From positions 2,107,702 through 2,171,701 of the forward strand of contig NZ_HG322949.1 in NCBI RefSeq assembly GCF_000723165.1: DNA of 64,000 nucleotides, in the 5' to 3' direction. The position numbers and the translations under genes are program-made. Shown here in pieces: positions 8,555 to 16,962 of this stretch; within the stretch, counting starts at the first letter, position 1; each line of letters opens with the position of its first letter. Origin of the DNA: Janthinobacterium agaricidamnosum NBRC 102515 = DSM 9628 (GTDB lineage Bacteria > Pseudomonadota > Gammaproteobacteria > Burkholderiales > Burkholderiaceae_D). The notes beneath the pieces are model-generated. The model made no database searches and was not told the DNA's origin. It saw only the letters and a program-made list of their open reading frames with translations.

Positions 8555-9189
8555 CTTGCCCTCTACTTTCTGCAACGTTGGCTATCATGTTTGGTTGCCG
8601 TCTCTTGCGAGCCGGCGCATCGGTAATGCCCGCTTGCATCACCCCAAAAGCTTATGTATCGCTCAGCTTATGTCGGGCTCATCGGTCTCATTCAGCGGCC
8701 TCATTCAGATATGTCACGCACAGCAGCCAGTCGGGTACAAACAGAATTGAATTAAGCAACTTTATTCAAGTAAACTTATTTCAAGCAAGATTATCCCGCG
8801 CAGGGAACCATCAATTGCAGTCACTGCTTGCACGCGGCCGGCGGCATGTAAGTCCGAGTATCCATAATAAAAAACCGGCCTGAATACTCACGCGCTACCA
8901 CTTTTTTATATTATTTGCCAAAGCGGTGTGCGGGAGTTGATACGGGGCGCTGCAAATCGGAATGTTATCGGAGTAAGCTTACCTTGTAGCAACTATAAAG
9001 TAAAGACTCCATTGCTGCTAAGAATATTGATACTTGGCAATATTTTGTGAATTGCTGTATCGTTTACTATCGGAAGCGTCATGCTTTAAGTTACCATTCG
9101 AGTTGCAATGCGTAAATATAATGGGCTTTCATCGCAAAGACGGGCTGACTTGATTTCGCGCGATCCGTATAATGCCGAGCGCAGCAGAA
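8555..9189. other. Divergent control region between fliE and fliM (635 bp, no gene)
   Basis: This stretch is more AT-rich than its surroundings from about 8740 to 9125, and no coding frame in it looks real. In lateral flagellar clusters of Vibrio and the E. coli Flag-2 locus, this place holds lafK, a sigma-54 activator gene; it is missing here. I found no convincing sigma-54 (GG-N10-GC) or sigma-28 site. One sigma-70-like site just upstream of fliM is listed separately. Confidence 0.6.
9145..9173 (+). promoter_or_regulatory. Possible sigma-70 promoter of the fliM operon
   Basis: CTGACT at 9145-9150 and a perfect TATAAT at 9168-9173 are separated by 17 bases. Transcription would begin near 9180, just ahead of the fliM start. 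A second TATAAT at 9117-9122 lacks a -35 partner. Confidence 0.45.
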
Positions 9190-10095
9190 ATGACCGGACA
9201 TGACTATTACATGACAACCCTTACCAAGACAGATCAAAAGCCCCATCAAGTACTCGATTCCTGTCTGCTCGGACGTCCTGTCCATTTGCTGCACGTATTC
9301 GCGGCGCAATTGCGGGACGACCTGGCGGGCGCATTGCGCCTGCCGATGAACCGCCGCTACTGGGGCGCGTTCCAGATCGATGCGGTCGAATTTTCGCGCG
9401 TCGAGCAAGACCGGCACCAGGCGCGCTGGCTCAGTTTCGGCGCGGCGCCAGGGCAGGTCGGCTTTGCGCTGGAGCGTGCGATCTTGCTCAGCGTACTCAA
9501 TTACCGTTACGGCAGCGCCGGCGCCAAGGCGGGCGCGGCCGCCATCCCGAGCGTCGATCCGGCCAGCGTGCGCGTGACCGCCACCGAAGAGCGGCTCGCT
9601 GTGGTGCTGGGACAACAATTAACCGCCAGTTTGCTGCTGCGGGTGCGCCATAACCTGGCGGCCGTCGGCAAGGCGGCCTTGCCGCCGCTGGGCGAGCTGA
9701 AGGCCCAGCCGGGCGTGTTCCCGGCGCGCGGCGGCTGGATCGTCACGGTCAAGGTCAGCGATGTCGCGGCCGGGCAGCAAGGCGAGTTCTGGTTTTCGCT
9801 GGACAAGGCCACCATGGCGCAAGTGTTGCACGGCTTGCTGCCGGAGCGCGCACAGGCCAAGAAGGCGCTGAAGAGCGTGCGTCCGCTGGCGTCGCGCCTC
9901 GAAGTGACGCTGGAAGGCCGGCTGGTCAGCAAGGAAGTGCAGCTCGGCAGCCTGTTCGACTTGCGGGTGGGCGACGTCATCCCGATCAGCCTGAGCCGCA
10001 CCGATGTGCTGCTGGCCGATTCGCGCCTGTTTACGGCGGCGGTATCGGAACACAAGGGCAAGCTCTGTCTAACCTCATTTGAAGACGTCGAATAA
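9190..10095 (+). CDS. fliM: Flagellar motor switch protein FliM, lacking the CheY-binding peptide (LfiM type)
   Basis: This ~301-aa protein has a FliM-like middle domain (LRLPMNRRYWGAFQIDAVEF; ERAILLSVLNYRYG) and a C-terminal SpoA domain (LASRLEVTLEGRLVSKEVQL ... LRVGDVIPISL). Canonical FliM starts with a LSQDEIDALL peptide that binds CheY-P; nothing like it is present from any possible start. Starts at 9190 and 9211 are both plausible; an ATG at 9172 overlaps the predicted -10 box. It sits in the C ring between FliG and FliN. Its lack of the peptide is typical of lateral-type switches. First gene of the rightward operon. Confidence 0.85.
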   Translation: MTGHDYYMTTLTKTDQKPHQVLDSCLLGRPVHLLHVFAAQLRDDLAGALRLPMNRRYWGAFQIDAVEFSRVEQDRHQARWLSFGAAPGQVGFALERAILLSVLNYRYGSAGAKAGAAAIPSVDPASVRVTATEERLAVVLGQQLTASLLLRVRHNLAAVGKAALPPLGELKAQPGVFPARGGWIVTVKVSDVAAGQQGEFWFSLDKATMAQVLHGLLPERAQAKKALKSVRPLASRLEVTLEGRLVSKEVQLGSLFDLRVGDVIPISLSRTDVLLADSRLFTAAVSEHKGKLCLTSFEDVE

Positions 10096-10096
10096 T

Positions 10097-10462
10097 ATGA
10101 ATATGAACGTAAACGAAGACACCATGCTGGACGATATCGGCGACGACATGATCATCGACAATCTCGGCGATGGGATCAGCGACGTCAGCCCGGCGCGTCC
10201 GCGGCGCGACATTCCGCAAATGATGCGCAAGATTCCCGTCACGCTGACGCTGGAAGTCGGCTCGGCCCGCATTTCGCTGCAAGAATTGATGGCGATCGGT
10301 CCCGACAGCGTCATCGAACTCGACATGCTGGCCGGCGAGCCGCTGGTGATCAAGGTCAACGGCACGCCGATCGGCCGCGCCGAAGTGGTGGTGGCGGGCG
10401 AGAATTACGGCCTGAAAGTGATCGACCTGGATGGCTTGAATCTCGATATGATGACAGCATGA
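10097..10462 (+). CDS. fliN: Flagellar motor switch protein FliN
   Basis: This 121-aa C-ring protein has an acidic N-terminal tail (DDIGDDMIIDNLGDG) and a SpoA domain with IPVTLTLEVGSARISLQEL, SVIELDMLAGEPLVIKVNG and GRAEVVVAGENYGLKV. It forms the bottom of the C ring and docks FliH. The ATG at 10097 lies one base after the fliM stop; the gene ends in an ATGA overlap with fliP, so there is no room for a fliO. Confidence 0.93.
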   Translation: MNMNVNEDTMLDDIGDDMIIDNLGDGISDVSPARPRRDIPQMMRKIPVTLTLEVGSARISLQELMAIGPDSVIELDMLAGEPLVIKVNGTPIGRAEVVVAGENYGLKVIDLDGLNLDMMTA

Positions 10463-11229
10463 AGCTGGCGGTACCCGGTTTGACCCGGCGCCGCGGCGCG
10501 CTCGCGGCGGCGCTGGCCGTGCCCGTGCTGCTGCTGTGCTGCGCACCGGCCGACGCGGTCGATTTGCTGGCGGGCGTGGTGCCTGGCGCCAAGACCGACC
10601 TGACCGTCAAGACCCAGATCCTGGTGGTCATGACCTTGCTCGGCTTGCTGCCGGTGATGGTCATGATGATGACCAGCTTTACCCGCTTCGTGATCGTGCT
10701 GTCGCTGCTGCGCCAGGCGCTCGGCCTGCAGCAGGGACTGCCGAACCGTATCGTCACCGGCATCGCGCTGATCCTGACGCTGCTGGTGATGCGGCCGGTC
10801 GGCGAGCAGATCTGGAAAGATGCGTTTGTCCCGTATGACAAGGACCAGATCGGCATGCAGCAGGCGCTGGCAATCGCCGAGGCGCCGCTGTCGCGCTTCA
10901 TGCTGGCGCAAACCAGCAAGCCGGCGCTGGCCCAGATTGCGCACCTGGCCGGCGAGCCGGCCACGCTCAAGCCGCAAGACCATTCCTTCACCGTCAAGCT
11001 GGCGGCCTTCGTGCTGTCCGAATTGAAGACCGCGTTCCAGATCGGCTGCATGCTGTTCATCCCGTTCCTGATCATCGACCTGGTGGTGGCGTCGGTGCTG
11101 ATGGCGATGGGCATGATGATGTTGTCGCCGCTGGTGATTTCGCTGCCGTTCAAGCTGCTGCTGTTCGTGCTGGTCGACGGCTGGACGCTGACCGTCAATA
11201 CCCTGGTCACCAGCATACAGGCGTACTGA
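10459..11229 (+). CDS. fliP: Flagellar export gate protein FliP
   Basis: This 256-aa protein has a cleavable N-terminal signal peptide (ALAVPVLLLCCAPADA) followed by the core FliP segments: LLGLLPVMVMMMTSFTRFV, LRQALGLQQGLPNRI and FLIIDLVVASVLMAMGMMM. Five FliP subunits form the centre of the export pore with FliQ and FliR. It follows fliN directly, without fliO, which assists FliP stability in many but not all flagella. Confidence 0.97.
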   Translation: MKLAVPGLTRRRGALAAALAVPVLLLCCAPADAVDLLAGVVPGAKTDLTVKTQILVVMTLLGLLPVMVMMMTSFTRFVIVLSLLRQALGLQQGLPNRIVTGIALILTLLVMRPVGEQIWKDAFVPYDKDQIGMQQALAIAEAPLSRFMLAQTSKPALAQIAHLAGEPATLKPQDHSFTVKLAAFVLSELKTAFQIGCMLFIPFLIIDLVVASVLMAMGMMMLSPLVISLPFKLLLFVLVDGWTLTVNTLVTSIQAY

Positions 11230-11231
11230 CC

Positions 11232-11504
11232 ATGTTTACCCCTGAAGTCGCGGTCGACCTGGTGATTGAAGCGCTGCATATCGTGATGCTGCTGGTGGTG
11301 ATCGTGGTCGTGCCGGGCTTGCTGACCGGCTTGCTGGTGGCGCTGGTGCAGGCGGCCACCCAGATCAACGAACAAACCCTGAGTTTCCTGCCGCGCCTGC
11401 TGGTCACGCTGCTGGCGGTGATCCTGAGCGGGCGCTGGATGGCCGGCTACCTGATGGATTATTGCGTGTCCGTTTTCCAGCGCGCGGCCAGCCTGGTCGG
11501 TTAG
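11232..11504 (+). CDS. fliQ: Flagellar export gate protein FliQ
   Basis: This 90-aa protein has two hydrophobic hairpin segments (IVMLLVVIVVVPGLLTGLLV and a second after residue 54) and the conserved linker VQAATQINEQTLSFLPRL. FliQ packs around FliP and FliR in the export gate. It lies two bases after fliP and 12 bases before fliR. Confidence 0.96.
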   Translation: MFTPEVAVDLVIEALHIVMLLVVIVVVPGLLTGLLVALVQAATQINEQTLSFLPRLLVTLLAVILSGRWMAGYLMDYCVSVFQRAASLVG

Positions 11505-11516
11505 CGCGCCGTCTCC

Positions 11517-12314
11517 ATGGAACAGTTATTTACCCAGACGCTGCCGTTCCTGATGGCCGTGTGGTGGCCGTTTTGCCGCATCCTGGCGATGCTCAGCGCG
11601 GCCCCGGCGGTCGGCGACGCGCTGGTGCCGGCGCCGGTGCGCATCCTGCTGTCGCTGGTGCTGGCGGTGCTGATGCTGCCGGTGATGCAAGCCACCGGCG
11701 ACAGCCGCATGCTGACCCGCATCGATCCATTCTCGCTGCACGCGGTGGTGGCCACGCTGGAACAGGTGGTGATCGGCTACGTGCTGGGACTGGCCTTCCA
11801 TTTCAGCACGTCGGCTATTTCCGTGCTGGGCTACCTGGTGTCGAGCCAGGTCGGTTTTTCGATGGCGGTGATGAACGATCCGTTGAACGGCACCTCGTCG
11901 GACGTGATTTCGGGCTTGCTCAGCATTATGTGCATGATGGTGTTTTTCGCCATCGACGGCCACCTGGTGCTGGCCGGCGTGCTCGGCGCCAGTTTCAAGG
12001 CCTGGCCGGTGGGCCAGGGCTACGGCCCGCTGCTGCTGCAGACGGTGGCGTTCAACGTGGCGTGGATCTTCGCCGCCGCCATGCTGCTGGCCTTGCCGAT
12101 CGTGCTGTCGACCATGGTGGTGCAGCTGGGGTTCGGTTTCCTGAACCGGGTGGCGCCGTCGCTGAACCTGTTTTCGCTGGGTTTTTCGATGATCACCATC
12201 TTCGGCTTGCTGATGCTGACCCAGATCGCGCGCTTCGTGCCGGCCCATTACATCGCCATGACCAACCGCGTGCTGGACATGCTGCAACAACAGATGCGGG
12301 TGGCCCATGGCTGA
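11517..12314 (+). CDS. fliR: Flagellar export gate protein FliR
   Basis: This 265-aa membrane protein has the FliR/SpaR pattern: MAVWWPFCRILAMLSAAPAV near the start, GYLVSSQVGFSMAVMNDP, and several hydrophobic segments. A single FliR completes the FliP5-Q4-R1 gate. Its 3' end overlaps flhB by 8 bases. Confidence 0.95.
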   Translation: MEQLFTQTLPFLMAVWWPFCRILAMLSAAPAVGDALVPAPVRILLSLVLAVLMLPVMQATGDSRMLTRIDPFSLHAVVATLEQVVIGYVLGLAFHFSTSAISVLGYLVSSQVGFSMAVMNDPLNGTSSDVISGLLSIMCMMVFFAIDGHLVLAGVLGASFKAWPVGQGYGPLLLQTVAFNVAWIFAAAMLLALPIVLSTMVVQLGFGFLNRVAPSLNLFSLGFSMITIFGLLMLTQIARFVPAHYIAMTNRVLDMLQQQMRVAHG

Positions 12315-13446
12315 AGGCAGCAATGGCGACAAGACAGAAAAGGCCAGCGCCCAGAAACTCAAGAAGGCGCGCGAAGAAGGGCAGGTGGTGCGTTCGCGCG
12401 ACCTGTCGACCGCGCTCGGCATCCTGATCAGCATGAAGCTGTTCATTTATCTGTTGCCTGGCTACCTGGACACCCTGCGCAGCCTGTTCGCGATGTCCTT
12501 CATGCCGCTCGCTAGCGAGGGCGCGCTGGACAACGCCATGTCGATGGCTTTCACGACGGCGGTGGGCTTGCTGATCAAGATGATACTGCCGCTGTTCGTG
12601 GTGCCGCTGTTCGTCGTGCTCGGCTCGCTGCTGCCGGGCGGCTGGGTGGTCAGCACCAAGAACTGGATGCCGAAGCTGAGCCGGCTCAGCCCGGCCGCCA
12701 ACCTGGGCCGGTTGTTCACGCCCAAGCACGCGTTCGATTTTGCGATTTCGGTCGCCAAGGCGGTGGTGCTGGGCATGGTGCTGGTGCATGTCAGCCGTTC
12801 CAGCCTGTCGCAGTACGTCGATTTGCAGCAGCGTCCGCTGGAGCAGGCGCTGCTGCAGGGTTCCGGCATGATGGTCGACGGCCTGATGGCGCTGATTTCG
12901 GTGTTCGTGCTGTTCGCGGTGATCGACGTGCCGGCCCAGGCCTTCTTTTTCGCGCGCAATCAGCGCATGAGCAAGCAGGACGTCAAGGAAGAGCACAAGA
13001 GCAGCGAAGGGCGTCCCGAAGTACGTCAGCGCATCCGCCAGTTGCAGCAGCAGATCGGCCGGCGCAGCGTGCGCAAGACGGTGCCGACCGCCGACGTGGT
13101 GATCGTCAACCCGGAACATTATGCGGTCGCGCTGAAATACGACCAGGACCGCGCTGCGGCGCCGTTCGTGGTCGCCAAGGGCGTCGATGAAATGGCGCTG
13201 TACATCCGCCAGGTGGCGCGCGAACACAAGATCGAGACGCTGGAAATGGCGCCGCTGGCGCGCGCCATCTATAACACCAGCCAGGTGCAGCAGCAAATTC
13301 CGGTGCAGCTGTACCAGGCGGTGTCGCAAGTGTTGAATTATGTGCTGCAATTGCAGGCTTTCCGTACTGGGCGGCGCGCCGTCCAGCCCCCATTTCCCAC
13401 CGAGGTGGTCGTGCCATCTCATCTGAGCGAGGTCGTACCTTCATGA
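12307..13446 (+). CDS. flhB: Flagellar export switch protein FlhB, NPEH variant
   Basis: This 379-aa protein has the family N-terminus (DKTEKASAQKLKKAREEGQV), four membrane segments, and a cytoplasmic domain with KQDVKEEHKSSEGRPEVR. The autocleavage motif is NPEH (Asn268), where nearly all FlhB have NPTH; the Asn-Pro scissile pair and the His are kept. FlhB with FliK switches export from hook to filament. It overlaps fliR by 8 bases and flhA by 4 (ATGA). Confidence 0.96.
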   Translation: MAEGSNGDKTEKASAQKLKKAREEGQVVRSRDLSTALGILISMKLFIYLLPGYLDTLRSLFAMSFMPLASEGALDNAMSMAFTTAVGLLIKMILPLFVVPLFVVLGSLLPGGWVVSTKNWMPKLSRLSPAANLGRLFTPKHAFDFAISVAKAVVLGMVLVHVSRSSLSQYVDLQQRPLEQALLQGSGMMVDGLMALISVFVLFAVIDVPAQAFFFARNQRMSKQDVKEEHKSSEGRPEVRQRIRQLQQQIGRRSVRKTVPTADVVIVNPEHYAVALKYDQDRAAAPFVVAKGVDEMALYIRQVAREHKIETLEMAPLARAIYNTSQVQQQIPVQLYQAVSQVLNYVLQLQAFRTGRRAVQPPFPTEVVVPSHLSEVVPS

Positions 13447-15530
13447 ATTTCCTGAACCGCGTGGTTGCTGAAATGCGCCGCCACAAGTTCGCCACGCCGC
13501 TGTTCCTGCTGGTGATACTGGCGATGATCATCTTGCCGCTGCCGCCGGTGCTGCTCGATATCCTGTTCACCTTCAATATCGTGCTGGCGCTGATCGTGAT
13601 CCTGGTCAGCGTGTCGGCCAGGCGGCCGCTGGATTTCTCGGTCTTCCCGACGGTGATCCTGGCCACCACCATGCTCAGGCTGACATTGAACGTGGCGTCG
13701 ACCCGGGTGGTGCTGCTGCACGGCCATAGCGGCGCCGACGCGGCCGGTAAAGTCATCGAGGCGTTCGGTAATGTGGTGATCGGCGGTAACTTCGTGGTCG
13801 GTATCGTGGTGTTCGTGATCTTGATGATCATTAACTTCGTGGTGGTGACCAAGGGTTCGGAACGGATTTCGGAAGTGTCGGCGCGGTTTACGCTCGATGC
13901 GTTGCCGGGCAAGCAGATGGCCATCGACGCCGATTTGAACGCCGGCTTGATCAACCAGGAAAAAGCCCAGATGCGGCGCAAGGACGTGGCCGCCGAAGCG
14001 GATTTTTATGGCGCGATGGACGGCGCCTCGAAATTCGTGCGCGGCGACGCGATCGCCAGCATCCTGATCCTGATCATCAATATGGTGGGCGGCGTGGCGA
14101 TCGGTTCGCTGATGCACGACCTGTCGTTCGGCGACGCGTTCCGTCAATATGCGTTGCTGACCATCGGCGATGGCCTAGTGGCGCAAATCCCGGCGCTGCT
14201 GCTGTCGGCGGCGGCGGCGATCCTGGTGACCCGCATCAGCGATTCCGGCGATTTCGAGCAGCAGGTGGCGGGCCAGGTGTTGACCTCGCCGACGGTGATC
14301 TTCAGCGCGGCCGGCATGATGGTGGCGCTGGCGCTGATCCCGGGCATGCCGTGGCTGATGTTCATGACCTTTGCGGCGGTGCTGGGTTTTGTCGCCTGGC
14401 GGCTGAGCCAGCGGGTCAAGGCGCCCGACGCCAGCGGCATGGCGGCGATCGAGGCGGCCTTGCGCGACGACCGGCCGGCCGAACTGGAATGGCAGCAATT
14501 GCCGGCGGTGCATCCCCTGATGGTGATGCTCGGTTATAAGCTGGTCGGCATGATCGACAAGACCCAGGGCGAGCCGTTGAACAAGCGCATCAGGGGCGTG
14601 CGCCAGAGCCTGTCCGAGGCGATGGGCTTGCTGCTGCCGCAGATCGGCGTGCGCGACGACCTGGCGCTGAAGCCGTCGCAATATGCGATCGTGCTGTCCG
14701 GCAGCGTGGTGGCGCAGGCCGATGTGATGGCCGATCACCTGATGGCGATTCCGTCGCCGAGCGTCTACGGCCAGCTCGATGGCGTGCCTGGCGTCGAGGC
14801 GGCCTACGGCATGCCGGTGACGTGGATACCGCCGTCCGAAAAAGCCCATGCGCTGGGCCTCGGTTACCAGGTGATTGAAATATCGAGCGTGATCGCCACC
14901 CATGTGTCGAAAATCGTGCGCGAATATCTGCCGGAATTGTTCACCCATGAGGATGTATCGGCGATGATGGAACGGCTGACCGAATTGTCGCCGAAACTGG
15001 CGGCGGCGCTGGACAAGGCGCTGACCCACACCCAGTTGCTGCGGGTATTCCGTATCTTGTTGACGGAGAATGTGTCGCTGAAAGATATCGTGCCGATCGC
15101 CACCACCTTGCTCGACAGCGCGGAAACCACCAAGGATCCGATCTTGCTGGCCGCCGAAGTGCGTTGCACGCTGCGGCGCCAGATCGTCACCGGCCTGTTC
15201 GGTCAAAAGATGGAATTGCAGGCGTTTAATTTGGGCGGCGAACTGGAAAACATGCTGCTCGGTTCGCTGAACCAGGCCCGCCAGAGCGGCAAGATTACGC
15301 TCGACAATTATCCGATCGACCCGCACTTGCTGTCGCAACTGCAAGTCAACATGCCGGTCGCGCGCGAGCAGATGAAACAGCAGGGCACGCCGTCGCTGCT
15401 GCTGGTATTGCCGCAGATCCGGCCGCTGCTGGCGCGTTACGCGCGCCTGTTTGCGCCGGGACTGCATGTGCTGTCCTACAATGAAATCCCGGAAAACCGC
15501 GAAGTGAGCATTATCGGCACCGTCGGCTAA
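13443..15530 (+). CDS. flhA: Flagellar export protein FlhA
   Basis: This 695-aa protein has about eight N-terminal membrane segments, the FHIPEP-type loop (VTKGSERISEVSARFTLDA; PGKQMAIDADLNAGLINQ) and a large cytoplasmic C-terminal domain that docks chaperone-substrate complexes. Length is normal. Its TAA stop at 15528-15530 abuts the first 158-bp repeat element, and that TAA looks like the left target-site copy of the insertion. It ends the rightward operon. Confidence 0.97.
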   Translation: MNFLNRVVAEMRRHKFATPLFLLVILAMIILPLPPVLLDILFTFNIVLALIVILVSVSARRPLDFSVFPTVILATTMLRLTLNVASTRVVLLHGHSGADAAGKVIEAFGNVVIGGNFVVGIVVFVILMIINFVVVTKGSERISEVSARFTLDALPGKQMAIDADLNAGLINQEKAQMRRKDVAAEADFYGAMDGASKFVRGDAIASILILIINMVGGVAIGSLMHDLSFGDAFRQYALLTIGDGLVAQIPALLLSAAAAILVTRISDSGDFEQQVAGQVLTSPTVIFSAAGMMVALALIPGMPWLMFMTFAAVLGFVAWRLSQRVKAPDASGMAAIEAALRDDRPAELEWQQLPAVHPLMVMLGYKLVGMIDKTQGEPLNKRIRGVRQSLSEAMGLLLPQIGVRDDLALKPSQYAIVLSGSVVAQADVMADHLMAIPSPSVYGQLDGVPGVEAAYGMPVTWIPPSEKAHALGLGYQVIEISSVIATHVSKIVREYLPELFTHEDVSAMMERLTELSPKLAAALDKALTHTQLLRVFRILLTENVSLKDIVPIATTLLDSAETTKDPILLAAEVRCTLRRQIVTGLFGQKMELQAFNLGGELENMLLGSLNQARQSGKITLDNYPIDPHLLSQLQVNMPVAREQMKQQGTPSLLLVLPQIRPLLARYARLFAPGLHVLSYNEIPENREVSIIGTVG

Positions 15531-15688
15531 GAGCCTATCCCAGTAGTGAGCGTCTTGTTCTGGCCGCGCATCGGCAGCGCGGACCAGGCGTGAGGAGGAC
15601 GCGTGGCGGGCCACGCGACGACGATCAACGCAGTCCCCGTTCCTGAGGAGCGCCAGAAGAGGGCGTATTCATCTACTGGGATAGGCTC
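15531..15688 (+). mobile_element. 158-bp MITE-like element, copy 1
   Basis: The left end GAGCCTATCCCAGTAG is matched by CTACTGGGATAGGCTC at the right end (16-bp perfect terminal inverted repeat). The left flank is TAA (the flhA stop); the right flank is CAA, one mismatch from a 3-bp target duplication. Two more copies of exactly the same length lie at 32242 and 34763. There is no transposase; a 29-codon frame inside is conserved only because the DNA is. It may act in place of a terminator after flhA. Confidence 0.85.
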
Positions 15689-15760
15689 CAAGGACGCCTC
15701 GACCGGGCTGCCGCGCCGCCAGTGCCGGCCAGGCGGCGCGCGGACTGGCCGCACAGGTTC

Positions 15761-16849
15761 TCAGTCCTGCTCGTCAATATCGTCAATCGGCGGCAGCAGT
15801 TCGGCCGGCGCCGGCAGCGCGAACACTTGTTCCACCTGGCCATCCGTCTCGTCTTGATACCACATCGGCGCCGCCACTTCCTTCGAGACGGGCTCGGGTT
15901 CGGGCGCGCCGATGGGCGCTGCCGTGGCGGCCGCCCGGGTGGCAGGTTCGAACGGCTCGTCTTCGGCCGGGCGCGACAGCAGCAGCGCCACTTCGGCCAT
16001 CGCGCGGAACAGCGGCGGCGACAGCGCGGCGGCCGCCGCCTGCATCGGGAAGTTATTATGCACCCGGCTGGCGTGCAATTCGCGGTTCAGGCGGCAGCGC
16101 ACGATGCGCAAGCCGGCCCGCTGCACCGCGGCGGCGATGTCCGGCAACACCAGCCGCAGGTGGCGCAGCGCGCCATCGGCGCTGGCCGCCAATTCCAGCA
16201 GCACACCGTCGGCCACCGGCTCCATCTGGATCAGCACCCGTCCCAGGCCTTCGAGCACCAGTTCCAGGCGCAGCGCGACCTTGCCGTGGCGCCGTTTCGG
16301 CGCCGCGTGCTGGTCGGCGTCGCTGGCCAGCACGCGCAGCATCAGGCGCTGGCCGGCCCAGCCGTAGACGGCGAAGCGCCACGCCTCGGCATCCATGATC
16401 AATGGCGGGCGCGGGCCTTCGCGCAGCAGCGCCGGCTGCTGGTCGGCCATGAACAGATTGCCCGGCACATGCTGGCCGCGCGCCTGTTCTTGCAGCGCGG
16501 CGTATTGTTCGCCATAGGTCTTGACCATCACGCGCCATGACGCGCCCAGCTGGGCCGCGTCGGGCGGGCGCCACACCAGTTGCCGGGTAAAGAATACTTG
16601 ATTGGCCTGCATCGCGCTGCTGTCGCGCGCGGTGGCGCCCGGATCCGGCTTGACGCTGGCCGCCAGGCTGTCGAGCGCCTGTTGCGACAATTGCGCGGGG
16701 CCGGTGCCGGCGTCCGGCGATGGCGTCAGGTAGGGACCGAGCGGTACCGGCGGCGGCACCACGCCGGGCAGGGGCAGGGCATTGCTGACATCGGGGCGCT
16801 GGGTAATCAGCGGCGCCGGCATGCTGGCAGGGATGCGGTCTATCGCCAT
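15761..16849 (-). CDS. FliK-like C-terminal domain protein in the flagellar cluster
   Basis: This 362-aa protein has a Pro/Ala-rich N-terminus, a middle part around RQLVWRPPDAAQLGASWRVM and a segment at about residues 195-260 (ELVLEGLGRVLIQMEPVADG ... LRHLRLVLPDIAAAVQRAGL) that resembles the C-terminal hook-length domain of FliK: beta strands followed by an amphipathic helix and another strand. No signal peptide. It lies just past the flagellin terminator, in the same direction as the flagellin. A second hook-length type factor is possible, but the match is by eye only; it could equally be an uncharacterised flagellar accessory protein. Confidence 0.5.
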   Translation of the reverse strand: MAIDRIPASMPAPLITQRPDVSNALPLPGVVPPPVPLGPYLTPSPDAGTGPAQLSQQALDSLAASVKPDPGATARDSSAMQANQVFFTRQLVWRPPDAAQLGASWRVMVKTYGEQYAALQEQARGQHVPGNLFMADQQPALLREGPRPPLIMDAEAWRFAVYGWAGQRLMLRVLASDADQHAAPKRRHGKVALRLELVLEGLGRVLIQMEPVADGVLLELAASADGALRHLRLVLPDIAAAVQRAGLRIVRCRLNRELHASRVHNNFPMQAAAAALSPPLFRAMAEVALLLSRPAEDEPFEPATRAAATAAPIGAPEPEPVSKEVAAPMWYQDETDGQVEQVFALPAPAELLPPIDDIDEQD

Positions 16850-16890
16850 CGGTGTTGTTCTCGGTCTTGCGACCCGGAATGAAAAAGGCT

Positions 16891-16920
16891 AAAAAAAAGC
16901 CAACCGCACAAGCGGTTGGC
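16891..16920 (-). terminator. Rho-independent terminator of the flagellin gene
   Basis: Arms GCCAACCGC (16899-16907) and GCGGTTGGC (16912-16920) enclose a 4-base loop and are followed on the minus strand by eight Ts. It begins 43 bases after the flagellin stop. Confidence 0.9.
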
Positions 16921-16962
16921 TCTGCTGTTCCCGGCTGTCGCCAGGTTAGCGTGGCTGAGCCA

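Noticed and set aside
9117..9122. Second TATAAT as fliM promoter
   Set aside because: No -35 box at a suitable distance; the site at 9145-9173 is better and nearer the gene.
15600..15690. Small protein gene inside the 158-bp elements
   Set aside because: The frame is shared only because the DNA is; it has no ribosome site and is joined to different downstream sequence in each copy.
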